A stretch of DNA of 64,000 bases from Paenibacillus lutimineralis (GTDB lineage: Bacteria; Bacillota; Bacilli; Paenibacillales; Paenibacillaceae), in NCBI RefSeq assembly GCF_003991425.1, contig NZ_CP034346.1, positions 4,997,501 through 5,061,500 on the forward strand, written 5' to 3'. The notes below the pieces were generated by a model. It saw only the letters and a list, made by a program, of their open reading frames with translations, made no database searches and was not told the origin of the DNA. Every line of letters starts with the position of its first letter. Within the stretch, counting starts at the first letter, position 1. Made by a program: the position numbers and the translations under genes. Shown piece after piece: positions 1 to 7,486 of the stretch.

Positions 1-501
1 ACCCGTAGGCTCATCGCATAGAAGCAGCTTGGGCTGCTTCGCCAACGCCCTGGCTATCGCCACCCGCTGCTGCTCCCCACCGGAGAGCTGGGCTGGAAAG
101 TTGTTCAGTCGTTCACCAAGCCCGACATCACGCAGCACCTGCTCGGCATCAAGAGCCCGTGGAGAGATTTGCGCTGCTAGCTCTACATTTTCCTTTGTCG
201 TTAAGTTCGGCACCAGATTATAAAATTGAAACACGAAGCCAACATCATTACGGCGATAACCAGTAAGTTCTTTACGATTAAACTTGGCAATATCTGTCCC
301 GTCAACAAGCACCTGGCCTTCATCTGCCGTATCCATCCCGCCGAGAATATTCAGCACTGTTGATTTCCCGGCACCGCTGGGGCCAACAATAACCGCAAAT
401 TCGCCCTTTTCAATCTCAAAATTGATGCCGTCATTGGCAACAATCGTCGTCTCGCCCATTTGGTAACGCTTGTACTCATCCTTGATCACTACGAATGCCA
501 T
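1..501 (-). CDS. ABC transporter ATP-binding protein (MacB/LolD type), 3' end outside window
   Basis: This is the N-terminal 167 codons of an ABC ATPase that runs off the left edge. The ATG at 501 follows a GGGAGTGGGC-type ribosome site. Walker A (GPSGAGKST) starts near residue 40, the Q-loop reads [10 protein letters not shown], the signature [14 protein letters not shown] follows, and Walker B with LLLCDEPTG is at the edge. The FQFYNL and [15 protein letters not shown] wording is typical of the LolD/MacB/YknY/BceA group, which powers export or mechanotransmission of peptides and lipoproteins with an FtsX-like permease. Such a permease gene is expected next, beyond the left edge, but cannot be seen. 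The substrate cannot be deduced. The family is certain; the role is not. Confidence 0.93.
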   Translation of the reverse strand, partial: MAFVVIKDEYKRYQMGETTIVANDGINFEIEKGEFAVIVGPSGAGKSTVLNILGGMDTADEGQVLVDGTDIAKFNRKELTGYRRNDVGFVFQFYNLVPNLTTKENVELAAQISPRALDAEQVLRDVGLGERLNNFPAQLSGGEQQRVAIARALAKQPKLLLCDEPTG

Positions 502-708
502 ATGCCCACTCCCTTTATCATCCTAACGAAGCGATCGATATCGCCGATTCTCGTATATCTATCTCTAGATCTAGTGTATCATAATCAACTATGTGAATAA
601 AAACTCATGAGGGAAGGACTACTTTTCCCCCTTAGAGCAAGATTTGGTATGATAGTAGGACGGTATACTCACAAAATAACGAACTCAAAATGTATAGGGT
701 GGTAAACA

Positions 709-1179
709 ATGGAGTTTAAGACAAATGTCATGAGAATCTTGGACAAGCTGAAGGTGGAATATAGCAGTTATAGCTACGCGGGTACGGATGCGATTAGTGG
801 TACCGAGGTGGCTGAGACTCTGGGGCAGAATCCGGATCAAGTATTCAAGACCTTAGTCACCATCGGAAAGTCGAAGAAATACTACGTATTTATGATCCCA
901 GTTGCCAAGGAGCTTGAATTGAAAAAAGCCGCGCAAGCGGTTGGGGAGAAATCGATTGAGATGATCAAATCGAAGGATTTACTGCCGATTACCGGATATA
1001 TTCACGGAGGCTGCTCCCCGATCGGTATGAAGAAGAGCTTCACCACGACAATCGATGCATCAGCCGCCGCTTATCCGACGATTATTTTCAGTGCAGGCAA
1101 AATTGGCTATCAGGTCGAACTAAGCTTGGATGATCTACAAAAGGCCATTTCCTTCCAGTTGGAAGACATTTCACAATAA
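709..1179 (+). CDS. ybaK: YbaK/EbsC-family aminoacyl-tRNA deacylase
   Basis: A 156-residue cytosolic protein spanning a whole YbaK/prolyl-tRNA editing domain. Members act in trans to hydrolyse mischarged tRNA, classically Cys-tRNA(Pro), after prolyl-tRNA synthetase. Family marks are the QVFKTLVTIG segment near residue 45, the PVAKELELKKAAQAVGEKS segment with the conserved lysine, and the GYIHGGCSPIGMKK stretch near residue 98. The start is an ATG preceded by AGGGTGG. The gene stands alone, divergent from the ABC gene and convergent with the biosynthetic operon. Whether the substrate is Cys-tRNA(Pro) or another mischarged tRNA cannot be told from sequence. Confidence 0.88.
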   Translation: MEFKTNVMRILDKLKVEYSSYSYAGTDAISGTEVAETLGQNPDQVFKTLVTIGKSKKYYVFMIPVAKELELKKAAQAVGEKSIEMIKSKDLLPITGYIHGGCSPIGMKKSFTTTIDASAAAYPTIIFSAGKIGYQVELSLDDLQKAISFQLEDISQ

Positions 1180-1191
1180 GTGCTTACAACC

Positions 1192-2514
1192 TTATAGGCG
1201 CTCGATTCTCTTTAGCTTTTTTAACCCCTGATGCGGCTCATATGGCGTAAAATTAATATTTGGAACGACGCCGCCATGGGAACGAATTGTTCTTGTTAAT
1301 GATGCAGTAATAGTATCCTCTTGAATTGGAGCGTCCCCTTGCACCTGTATTTGCACTTCTAAATCACGGGACGGGTGCTGAAGCACCTTGTATTCGTCAA
1401 TCCTGTCCGAGCCCGAGTAAATGCTCTGCCGAATAAAGTCTGGGAAAATAGATACCTTTTCCTCGCCACTAGATGACAGAAACTCAAATATATCATCACT
1501 ACGTCCTTCAATTTGGGAGATGGCCGTTAGTGGTGATCCGCAAGGACATGGATCTTCCCGGAGCGTCAAAATATCATTAAGCCGATAATTAATAATCGGT
1601 TGAGAAGAACGGAACAGATCCGTTACGATCGGCATAAACTTCTTCCTGTCTGCTGTCACATACTCCCTCTTGACATAGAGCAAGTCCTCGTTCAAATGCA
1701 ATGTTCCATGCTCGCATGTCGCTCCCAGAAGCCCTTCGGTACATTGATAGACCTGGTGGACAGTCTGTCCAAACTGTCGCCCGATAAACTCCTCATCTAG
1801 CGGATCCAGCACTTCAGCAACACTAATGACCTTACGAGGAGCGATCGTCAGCTTGGAGTCCGCCTGCTGCACAGCCAGCATTCTTAACATCGAGGGCGGT
1901 GCAACGAGGATGGTCGGCTGCAACTGCTGCAGGTTATCTACATGCTGCTGCAAGGAATGGAGCAAGTCATAAAAGTGAAACTTAATCGTTCCGGACTGAA
2001 CAGATTCATATAAATTGCTATTAGCCCGTAAAAAGAAAGCGATTCGCTCTTTTGCCAACAACCCGTGTGGCAGTAACTTGGCTAGAATAATTCCCGCCCA
2101 TTGGCTCTGCTCGTCATCGGACACGAGGAAGAGCCCGCGATTCCCTGAAGTTCCAGAGGACATCCCTATCGTCATAGTCCCTATTCGCGGCGAAAAGTCC
2201 CGCGTCTCTTCACTCGACAGCGCCATCATGAACGCTTCCTCCTTCTGAATCCCGACCGTATTCAATGTATCAAAGTGATCCATCATCACTCTTTTATCAA
2301 TCGGCGTCAGAGATGCAAGCAATTCTTTAGCGGAATAGCCATTTGTAGAAGGCAGTTGCAAGTAGTATGAGTAAAAAAGAGAATGGTCGCTGACAAAGCG
2401 CAAATGCCTTTTCAACTGACGCTCTTGCCATTCCATTAATGCCCGCTCGTCGCGAAAGCGACGAAAATACTTCGTCCTCATATACCATTGCAGTACACGC
2501 AGTTTGTTGGTCAT
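1192..2514 (-). CDS. F390-synthetase-like adenylate-forming enzyme
   Basis: A 440-residue member of the adenylate-forming superfamily, closest in look to the phenylacetate-CoA ligase/coenzyme F390 synthetase branch. The P-loop-like motif is TIGMSSGTSGNRGLFLVS near residue 118. A YQCTEGLLG motif lies in the second half and a short DPCPCGSPL cysteine segment further on. Such enzymes activate a carboxylate as acyl-AMP and pass it to a thiol, amine or hydroxyl; the substrate here is unknown. It is the last gene of a six-gene minus-strand operon. Its ATG overlaps the stop of the preceding SDR gene (ATGA), with GGGAGGG upstream, so translation is probably coupled. It may catalyse the final ligation or lactonisation of the pathway, which is inference. 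Confidence 0.8.
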   Translation of the reverse strand: MTNKLRVLQWYMRTKYFRRFRDERALMEWQERQLKRHLRFVSDHSLFYSYYLQLPSTNGYSAKELLASLTPIDKRVMMDHFDTLNTVGIQKEEAFMMALSSEETRDFSPRIGTMTIGMSSGTSGNRGLFLVSDDEQSQWAGIILAKLLPHGLLAKERIAFFLRANSNLYESVQSGTIKFHFYDLLHSLQQHVDNLQQLQPTILVAPPSMLRMLAVQQADSKLTIAPRKVISVAEVLDPLDEEFIGRQFGQTVHQVYQCTEGLLGATCEHGTLHLNEDLLYVKREYVTADRKKFMPIVTDLFRSSQPIINYRLNDILTLREDPCPCGSPLTAISQIEGRSDDIFEFLSSSGEEKVSIFPDFIRQSIYSGSDRIDEYKVLQHPSRDLEVQIQVQGDAPIQEDTITASLTRTIRSHGGVVPNINFTPYEPHQGLKKLKRIERL

Positions 2515-3350
2515 TTGGCTACCCTCCCTTTTAAGAAGCGATAGACATATCCTTCAATCCAGCTCCAGGCCAGCCACCGTTTTCCGATAGCTAGAGCCTT
2601 TGCTCCCTTGCCGACGGGATAGCGAAATTTCGGTCTCTCCTTTTGGGCTATTTTCGCCACTAATCTGGCAACTTCCCGGGGATCAGCCCCGTTATCTCTA
2701 GATTTCATCGCTTCTTTAACTAAATTTTCCTGAAAGGCATTCTCGATCTGCTGCTCTGCGACTTTCTCCAGTCCTCGCTCCCAAATCTTCGTCTGATAGG
2801 CAGCTGGCTGAACGAGTGACACCCATATCCCCTCATTTAGCAGCTCCAGCCGCAGACTTTCACCCCAGCCCTCCAGTGCAAATTTCGAAGACGCATATGC
2901 AGACATCCCTGGAAAACCAAAAAATCCGCTCACACTGCTGATTGCAATCATTTTGCCGCTTCCATCTCTCGGTATGAATGGCAGCAAAGTCTTCGTCGTC
3001 CGCACGGCGCCAAAAAAGTTCGTCTGGAACTGGCTTTGCCACTCCTCCTCCGTTAGATCCTGAAAGAAACCGCCTTGGCAGTACCCCGCATTATTCACTA
3101 ACACTTGAATCTGTATGGAATGCTGTTCAAGATATGCAGCCACCAAGTCTAAATCCTCCTGCTTTGTCACATCAAGCTGCAATACGGTAAGTCTCCCCAG
3201 AACCGATAGCTCTTGGGCAAGCGCTTCGATCTGGGTGCGATTGTTAACATCCCGCATCGTGGCCAGAACATGAAATCCTTGATGGGCCAGCTCCAATGCC
3301 GTGTACATCCCAAAGCCACTGCTCGTCCCAGTCACAAGTGCATATTTCAT
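2511..3350 (-). CDS. Classical short-chain dehydrogenase/reductase
   Basis: A 279-residue NAD(P)-dependent oxidoreductase of the classical SDR family. The Rossmann motif TGTSSGFG lies at residues 7-14, NNAG at 86-89, a conserved serine near 139 and the catalytic YASSK (Tyr152, Lys156). I chose the ATG at 3350, not the upstream TTG at 3374, because GGAGGG lies 7-8 nt before it and it overlaps the previous gene's stop as ATGA. SDRs of this type reduce a keto group or oxidise an alcohol. In this operon a beta-keto product of the ketosynthase is a natural candidate substrate, though that is inference. Confidence 0.88.
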   Translation of the reverse strand: MKYALVTGTSSGFGMYTALELAHQGFHVLATMRDVNNRTQIEALAQELSVLGRLTVLQLDVTKQEDLDLVAAYLEQHSIQIQVLVNNAGYCQGGFFQDLTEEEWQSQFQTNFFGAVRTTKTLLPFIPRDGSGKMIAISSVSGFFGFPGMSAYASSKFALEGWGESLRLELLNEGIWVSLVQPAAYQTKIWERGLEKVAEQQIENAFQENLVKEAMKSRDNGADPREVARLVAKIAQKERPKFRYPVGKGAKALAIGKRWLAWSWIEGYVYRFLKGRVAK

Positions 3351-4183
3351 TCGAGTCCCTCCACTTCCCGACAATGAAAAGGAATCAATTGAACCGTCGG
3401 TTGTGTAATATGAAACTGATGAAGCTTATGTAATGTTTCCAGATACTCACTTCGGTCAGACAAAATAAGCGATGTCACCCTCATTGGGGGTGAATTGTCG
3501 CGGATTGCCGCACTGTCCCATGCCCCATCTGCCGCCAACAATACTTGCCGTTGCTCTGCCCTACATAGAAATCCCATCTGTCCTTCGGCATGGCCTGACA
3601 AATCGAAAGCTACGACCGTACCATCATGGAAAATATCGTATATTTCCGTCTCGAACACAGCCAGCTGCTGCCCAATAGAAGAATCTTGTGATACGGCATA
3701 GTCTTCTATAAATGATAACCTGCTCTCAAAATCATCGGGTAATAGAGAAGGAATAAAAGCTTTTTTTAAAGCTAGCAAACCGGACTGTCCTCTGACAGAC
3801 TCATACCCGCGTCTAGAGCAAAGAAAGGTCGCGTTCGGGAAATCCTTCAGGCCGGCAATATGGTCAGCATGGAAATGTGTAATTAATATCTTACGGATCT
3901 CCGACGGCTGAATTCCCCTCCGTTGCAATTGACTCGCCGCACTTTGTTCATCGCTAAAGTGAATAGGCGTTAATATCGCATACAGTTTATAGGGAAAACG
4001 GCTTGTCGCCGTACGAAAATGTGTCGCATAGCCCGTATCTACCAGTATATGACCTTCTGTCGGGTGTTCGAGGTGAAAGAATCGCGCTGGAAATTGCACG
4101 TGATGCAGCGGTTTCGTCCGATTCGTCAGTTTCTCTAGTTGTCCACAGGACCCGGTTGTATACATTTTAAGTTTCACGTACAT
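3347..4183 (-). CDS. MBL-fold metallo-hydrolase
   Basis: A 278-residue metallo-beta-lactamase-fold hydrolase. The metal-binding motif HFHADH is at residues 103-108, after ILVDTGYATHF, which carries the usual first-strand aspartate. Further ligands are likely in AADGAWD and in the C-terminal PFHCREVEG histidine. This layout is shared with N-acyl-homoserine lactonases and other small-molecule hydrolases. The ATG at 4183 is preferred because AAAGGA lies 7 nt upstream; it overlaps the end of the epimerase gene by 17 nt. A longer reading to 4276 adds a basic leader with no family support. In the operon it might open a lactone or cleave a thioester; the substrate is unknown. Confidence 0.83.
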   Translation of the reverse strand: MYVKLKMYTTGSCGQLEKLTNRTKPLHHVQFPARFFHLEHPTEGHILVDTGYATHFRTATSRFPYKLYAILTPIHFSDEQSAASQLQRRGIQPSEIRKILITHFHADHIAGLKDFPNATFLCSRRGYESVRGQSGLLALKKAFIPSLLPDDFESRLSFIEDYAVSQDSSIGQQLAVFETEIYDIFHDGTVVAFDLSGHAEGQMGFLCRAEQRQVLLAADGAWDSAAIRDNSPPMRVTSLILSDRSEYLETLHKLHQFHITQPTVQLIPFHCREVEGLE

Positions 4184-5168
4184 CTGTTTGTCCTTTCCAC
4201 CATTGGGCAAATAACTCAATTCCCTCTTCGATTGATATCTTCGGCTCATAGCCGAGCTCCTGACGCGCTTTCTCAATATTCAGTGTCTGCGTCCTGGCTA
4301 ATACCGTCACTGTATATCTGGTTAGAGTGGGCTCCTGGCCTTGTTGAAAAGTCCGGGAATACCATTCTAGAAAATGAGCAACTCGAAAAAGCAATTTTTC
4401 GTTCATTTTTTTTAGCCGCAGCGGTTCTCCGATACGTTCGAATAATAATTGCAATACCTTTACTAGCGAAATTGGCTCGCCATTGGTGATGTTGTATTTT
4501 TGGCCGAGTGTCCGCTGCTCTGAGGTTAAACTTAAGCAGATCGCATCGACCACGTTATCAACATACGTTAGATCAATCTGGACATCAGGATTCATGAACG
4601 GAACAAACTTACGTCTATTCACTTCGATCAAGCGTGGAATAATAGCATTGTCTTCAGGTCCGAACAAAGCTCTTGGCCTTAGGGTAATGACGGGGAGCCC
4701 TCGCACAAAGGCATCATCAATACGCTGCTCCGCTATACATTTAGTTTCCGTATAATGATTCATAAACTTCTGCGGCAGCGCCTCGTCTTCCCGCACATTG
4801 ACCCGGTCTTCGTTATGAAAGTACAGGCTTGGGGTCGATATATGTACGAACCGCTGTACGTTAGCGCGTAATGCCCCTTCAATCATATGCTCTGTGCCAA
4901 GCACATTCGCCTGATAGAATGAATCATAGGGCCCCCACGGTGAAGAAAGCGCACCGCTGTGCACAATAAGCTGCTGACCACTGCAGGCTTCTATAACTCG
5001 CTTGCGATCCTCCAGGTCGGCCTGAAAGAAGCGAATGCCTTCCTTTTCCAGTTCCATTCCAATCGCCCGATTGCGTCCCAGACCAGTTACTGTATGCCCC
5101 ATCTTTATAAGACGCCTGCAGGCTGCTTTGCCTAGAAAGCCCGTGGCCCCTGTTACCAATATGTTCAT
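4167..5168 (-). CDS. NAD-dependent epimerase/dehydratase family protein (extended SDR)
   Basis: A 333-residue extended SDR with the N-terminal nucleotide-binding motif GATGFLG (residues 7-13) and the catalytic YTETK near residue 138. Regions such as ISTPSLYF and TLRPRALFGP fit the 3-beta-hydroxysteroid dehydrogenase/OleD-like branch, which acts on beta-keto or beta-hydroxy acids, better than sugar epimerases. This subfamily placement is judgement, not computed. Its ATG overlaps the stop of the ATP-grasp gene as ATGA. In olefin/beta-lactone (Ole) pathways an enzyme of this family reduces the ketosynthase product, so its place two genes after a ketosynthase III is suggestive. Confidence 0.85.
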   Translation of the reverse strand: MNILVTGATGFLGKAACRRLIKMGHTVTGLGRNRAIGMELEKEGIRFFQADLEDRKRVIEACSGQQLIVHSGALSSPWGPYDSFYQANVLGTEHMIEGALRANVQRFVHISTPSLYFHNEDRVNVREDEALPQKFMNHYTETKCIAEQRIDDAFVRGLPVITLRPRALFGPEDNAIIPRLIEVNRRKFVPFMNPDVQIDLTYVDNVVDAICLSLTSEQRTLGQKYNITNGEPISLVKVLQLLFERIGEPLRLKKMNEKLLFRVAHFLEWYSRTFQQGQEPTLTRYTVTVLARTQTLNIEKARQELGYEPKISIEEGIELFAQWWKGQTDVRET

Positions 5169-6316
5169 TGCCTCTCACCATCCCATACAATATCAGCCGT
5201 TGTTGCCTCCAGCACTGAAATCCTTTGTCGCTTTGCTATTTTGGCGAACTGATAGGAAGCGTTAAGCTGGTACATAAACGGACACCAGTCCTGTCTATGA
5301 AACACCGCATCCTCTGAATCTCGCAGGGCTTGAATATATTTTCGTAGACCATGTTGCTTCACTTGTTGTCCCGCAAAAATACACATGGCTCCTATAAGTG
5401 AAACTCTCCTGTTAGAAGTAGGTATCAGGATTCCTCCAGAACCAGTTACAAACTTCTCCACCAGCGCGGTGTGACGAAATAGATGAATGCCACTCGTTAA
5501 ACGCGGGTTGCACTCGATCGGATAACAACGGCCGTCGCTATGGCAAATGAAATCAAAGGCAATTTGTCCCGTCCAGTTCGTCTTTCTAACAAACTCCCGA
5601 ACCCATTGTTCAATTTCTTCTTGCCTCTCATGTTGGAAAGATATCGTTGCCCCTGCACCAACACGAAACTCACTTTTATACGTCGTATGTGCGATGACTT
5701 CTCCATTTCTAGCAAATGAATATGTGCAATACTGATCCCCTTGGAGCAACGGTTGAATAACCCATCCCTTTTTATAATTGATCGGCTTCTCTCGGTCCAT
5801 AGGTAAGTAGATCAGCTCACTCGAGGACCTTGTATACACGGGCTTGGCGATATATTTCTCATTGGCAGGCAAGTCATCCAGCTGATTGTACCACTGTTCC
5901 TCCGAATCAATATAATAGGTTTCTGGAACGAGCAGACCTAATCGCTTCGCCCATTCGATAAACTCAAATTTATGGTGTACACGAAGCAATCGGTCCGCAC
6001 GTTCCGCCAGAAGCGTACAGCTTGCCGGGAACGAATCTTGAAATTGTGCAATCGTAAAGATCTCTTCACAAGTTGGTATGAGTAGATCGATCTGCTCTGC
6101 AACGACAATTTTTACGAGTTCATCTATAAAAGCTTGAGGCCGCTGCTTCGCGGCAGGAACATCATGAAAGGCTTCAATCGCCTTGCTCACTCTGCATAGT
6201 GCATATGGAAAGCTATCTGCCACATGCACATAATAACCTTGTTGGGAAAACAGCCGTGCAAGCTCCAATGTTGCCGGAGCGCGTCCGCCTGTTAACAAGA
6301 CTCTATTAATATTCAA
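5165..6316 (-). CDS. ATP-grasp domain carboxylate ligase
   Basis: A 383-residue ATP-grasp protein. The N-terminal NINRVLLTGGRAPATLELAR is a Rossmann-like pre-ATP-grasp start. The centre has KYIAKPVYTRSS (ATP-binding lysine) and GWVIQPLL, and IAFDFICHSDGRCYPIECN carries the acidic metal ligands and the ExN end of the fold. Such enzymes form acyl-phosphates and couple them to an amine or thiol. I chose the TTG at 6316 because a GGGGG stretch lies about 8 nt upstream; an earlier TTG at 6331 has weaker support. The gene overlaps the ketosynthase by 11 nt. The likely role is joining the ketosynthase-derived acid to an amino or amide group, which is inference. Confidence 0.83.
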   Translation of the reverse strand: MNINRVLLTGGRAPATLELARLFSQQGYYVHVADSFPYALCRVSKAIEAFHDVPAAKQRPQAFIDELVKIVVAEQIDLLIPTCEEIFTIAQFQDSFPASCTLLAERADRLLRVHHKFEFIEWAKRLGLLVPETYYIDSEEQWYNQLDDLPANEKYIAKPVYTRSSSELIYLPMDREKPINYKKGWVIQPLLQGDQYCTYSFARNGEVIAHTTYKSEFRVGAGATISFQHERQEEIEQWVREFVRKTNWTGQIAFDFICHSDGRCYPIECNPRLTSGIHLFRHTALVEKFVTGSGGILIPTSNRRVSLIGAMCIFAGQQVKQHGLRKYIQALRDSEDAVFHRQDWCPFMYQLNASYQFAKIAKRQRISVLEATTADIVWDGERQ

Positions 6317-7289
6317 ACACAATTCCCCCAATGGATAACCCGGCAGAGGTACCCAACAATAAAGCCTTCTGCCCTCTTAGCAAGCGGTCGCTCTGAATGG
6401 CTTCATGCAAGGTAAGCGGAATGGAAGACGCGATGGTATTTCCGTAGTTTTCGATGATTTGGATAAAACGTTCCTGTTTCACGCCGATTTTCTTCTGCAT
6501 GATGCGCAGAGCCATCCCGCTCGCTTGATGCGGAATCACAGCATCCATATCCTGTATAGTCATAGGTGTATTCGCATAGAGCTTGTCTAAAAATCCTAAA
6601 ATATGCTTGGAGCTCAGCCTGAACACGCCCTGCCCATCCATGGAAAATAAATAGTCCTCTTTGACCGGATGGGAGTTCGGATGATTTTTAGTTCCACCAC
6701 CGCGTATTTCTGTTAATTGCGCTCCTTCACTATATGTCTCCATATAGGATCCTAAAATGCCACAAGTGTCCTCTGCTTCTGCACGTGCCAACACACAAGC
6801 CGCGGCTGCATCGCCGAACAATATATAGCTCTCCTTCTGCTTCGGATTAATTCCGACAGAGGCAATATCCGCAGAGACAATTAACACCTTCTCATAGGAG
6901 CCGCCCGCAATCATTTGAGACACAATATCAAAAGCCGTAACAAAGCTTAGACAGGTCGAATTAATATCAAATGCCGGGATCGGCCTAGATGGTGCTAGTT
7001 TTTGATGGATCAGGGACGCTGTACATGGTATCGGCTGCTCCATCGTACCGCTTGCGCAGACAATCGCATCGATCTCATCCAGCTCCAATGAAGCATCGCT
7101 CAGAGCTTGCAGTGCTGCCTTCGCTCCCATAGATGAAGCATGTTCTCCCTTTGCGTAATAGCGTGTTTTGACACCCGACTTTTTCTCCGCCCATCCCCTC
7201 GGCAACTGCAGCATCTGATCCAGTTCTGCCGAATCTACTTTATGCTCAGGGATATACTTACCTGTACCCATGATTTTTACTTTGCGCAT
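6306..7289 (-). CDS. 3-oxoacyl-ACP synthase III-like ketosynthase
   Basis: A 327-residue FabH/OleA-type thiolase-fold condensing enzyme. The full catalytic triad is visible: Cys113 in DINSTCLSF, His254 in VIPHQASGMA, and Asn284 in NYGNTIASSIP. FabH normally starts fatty-acid synthesis, but here the gene heads a six-gene operon without ACP, malonyltransferase or other fab genes, which argues for a specialised acyl condensation. The ATG at 7289 has AGAGAGGA 8 nt upstream. A possible promoter lies within the 197-nt gap upstream (TTGGAA-N16-TAATCA), not strong. Chain length and acceptor cannot be predicted. Confidence 0.9.
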   Translation of the reverse strand: MRKVKIMGTGKYIPEHKVDSAELDQMLQLPRGWAEKKSGVKTRYYAKGEHASSMGAKAALQALSDASLELDEIDAIVCASGTMEQPIPCTASLIHQKLAPSRPIPAFDINSTCLSFVTAFDIVSQMIAGGSYEKVLIVSADIASVGINPKQKESYILFGDAAAACVLARAEAEDTCGILGSYMETYSEGAQLTEIRGGGTKNHPNSHPVKEDYLFSMDGQGVFRLSSKHILGFLDKLYANTPMTIQDMDAVIPHQASGMALRIMQKKIGVKQERFIQIIENYGNTIASSIPLTLHEAIQSDRLLRGQKALLLGTSAGLSIGGIVFEY

Positions 7290-7430
7290 AAGATGTCCTC
7301 TCTAGAAATAAATAAAAGTTATGTATGATTACGTATGTTACCAAACTTTCCAAGTTGAATCATGGTTAAGAAGTCCCTGATGTATCGACAAAAGCCCCAA
7401 ATATTCGACCGAAGACGGAATAACACAAAG

Positions 7431-7474
7431 AGAGCTTTCCTCAGTAAGCAGATTTCTACTTCTGGGAAAGCCCT
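7431..7474 (-). terminator. Weak hairpin after chitinase gene
   Basis: The arms GGGCTTTCC and GGAAAGCTC (minus-strand sense) pair across a loop of about 23 nt just downstream of the chitinase stop. The T-tract (TTTGTGTT) is poor, so termination may be partial. Confidence 0.4.
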
Positions 7475-7486
7475 GGCTTTTATCGG

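Noticed and set aside
6306-7289. Housekeeping fabH
   Set aside because: No fab gene is adjacent and it is coupled to five unrelated biosynthetic genes, so a specialised role is more likely.
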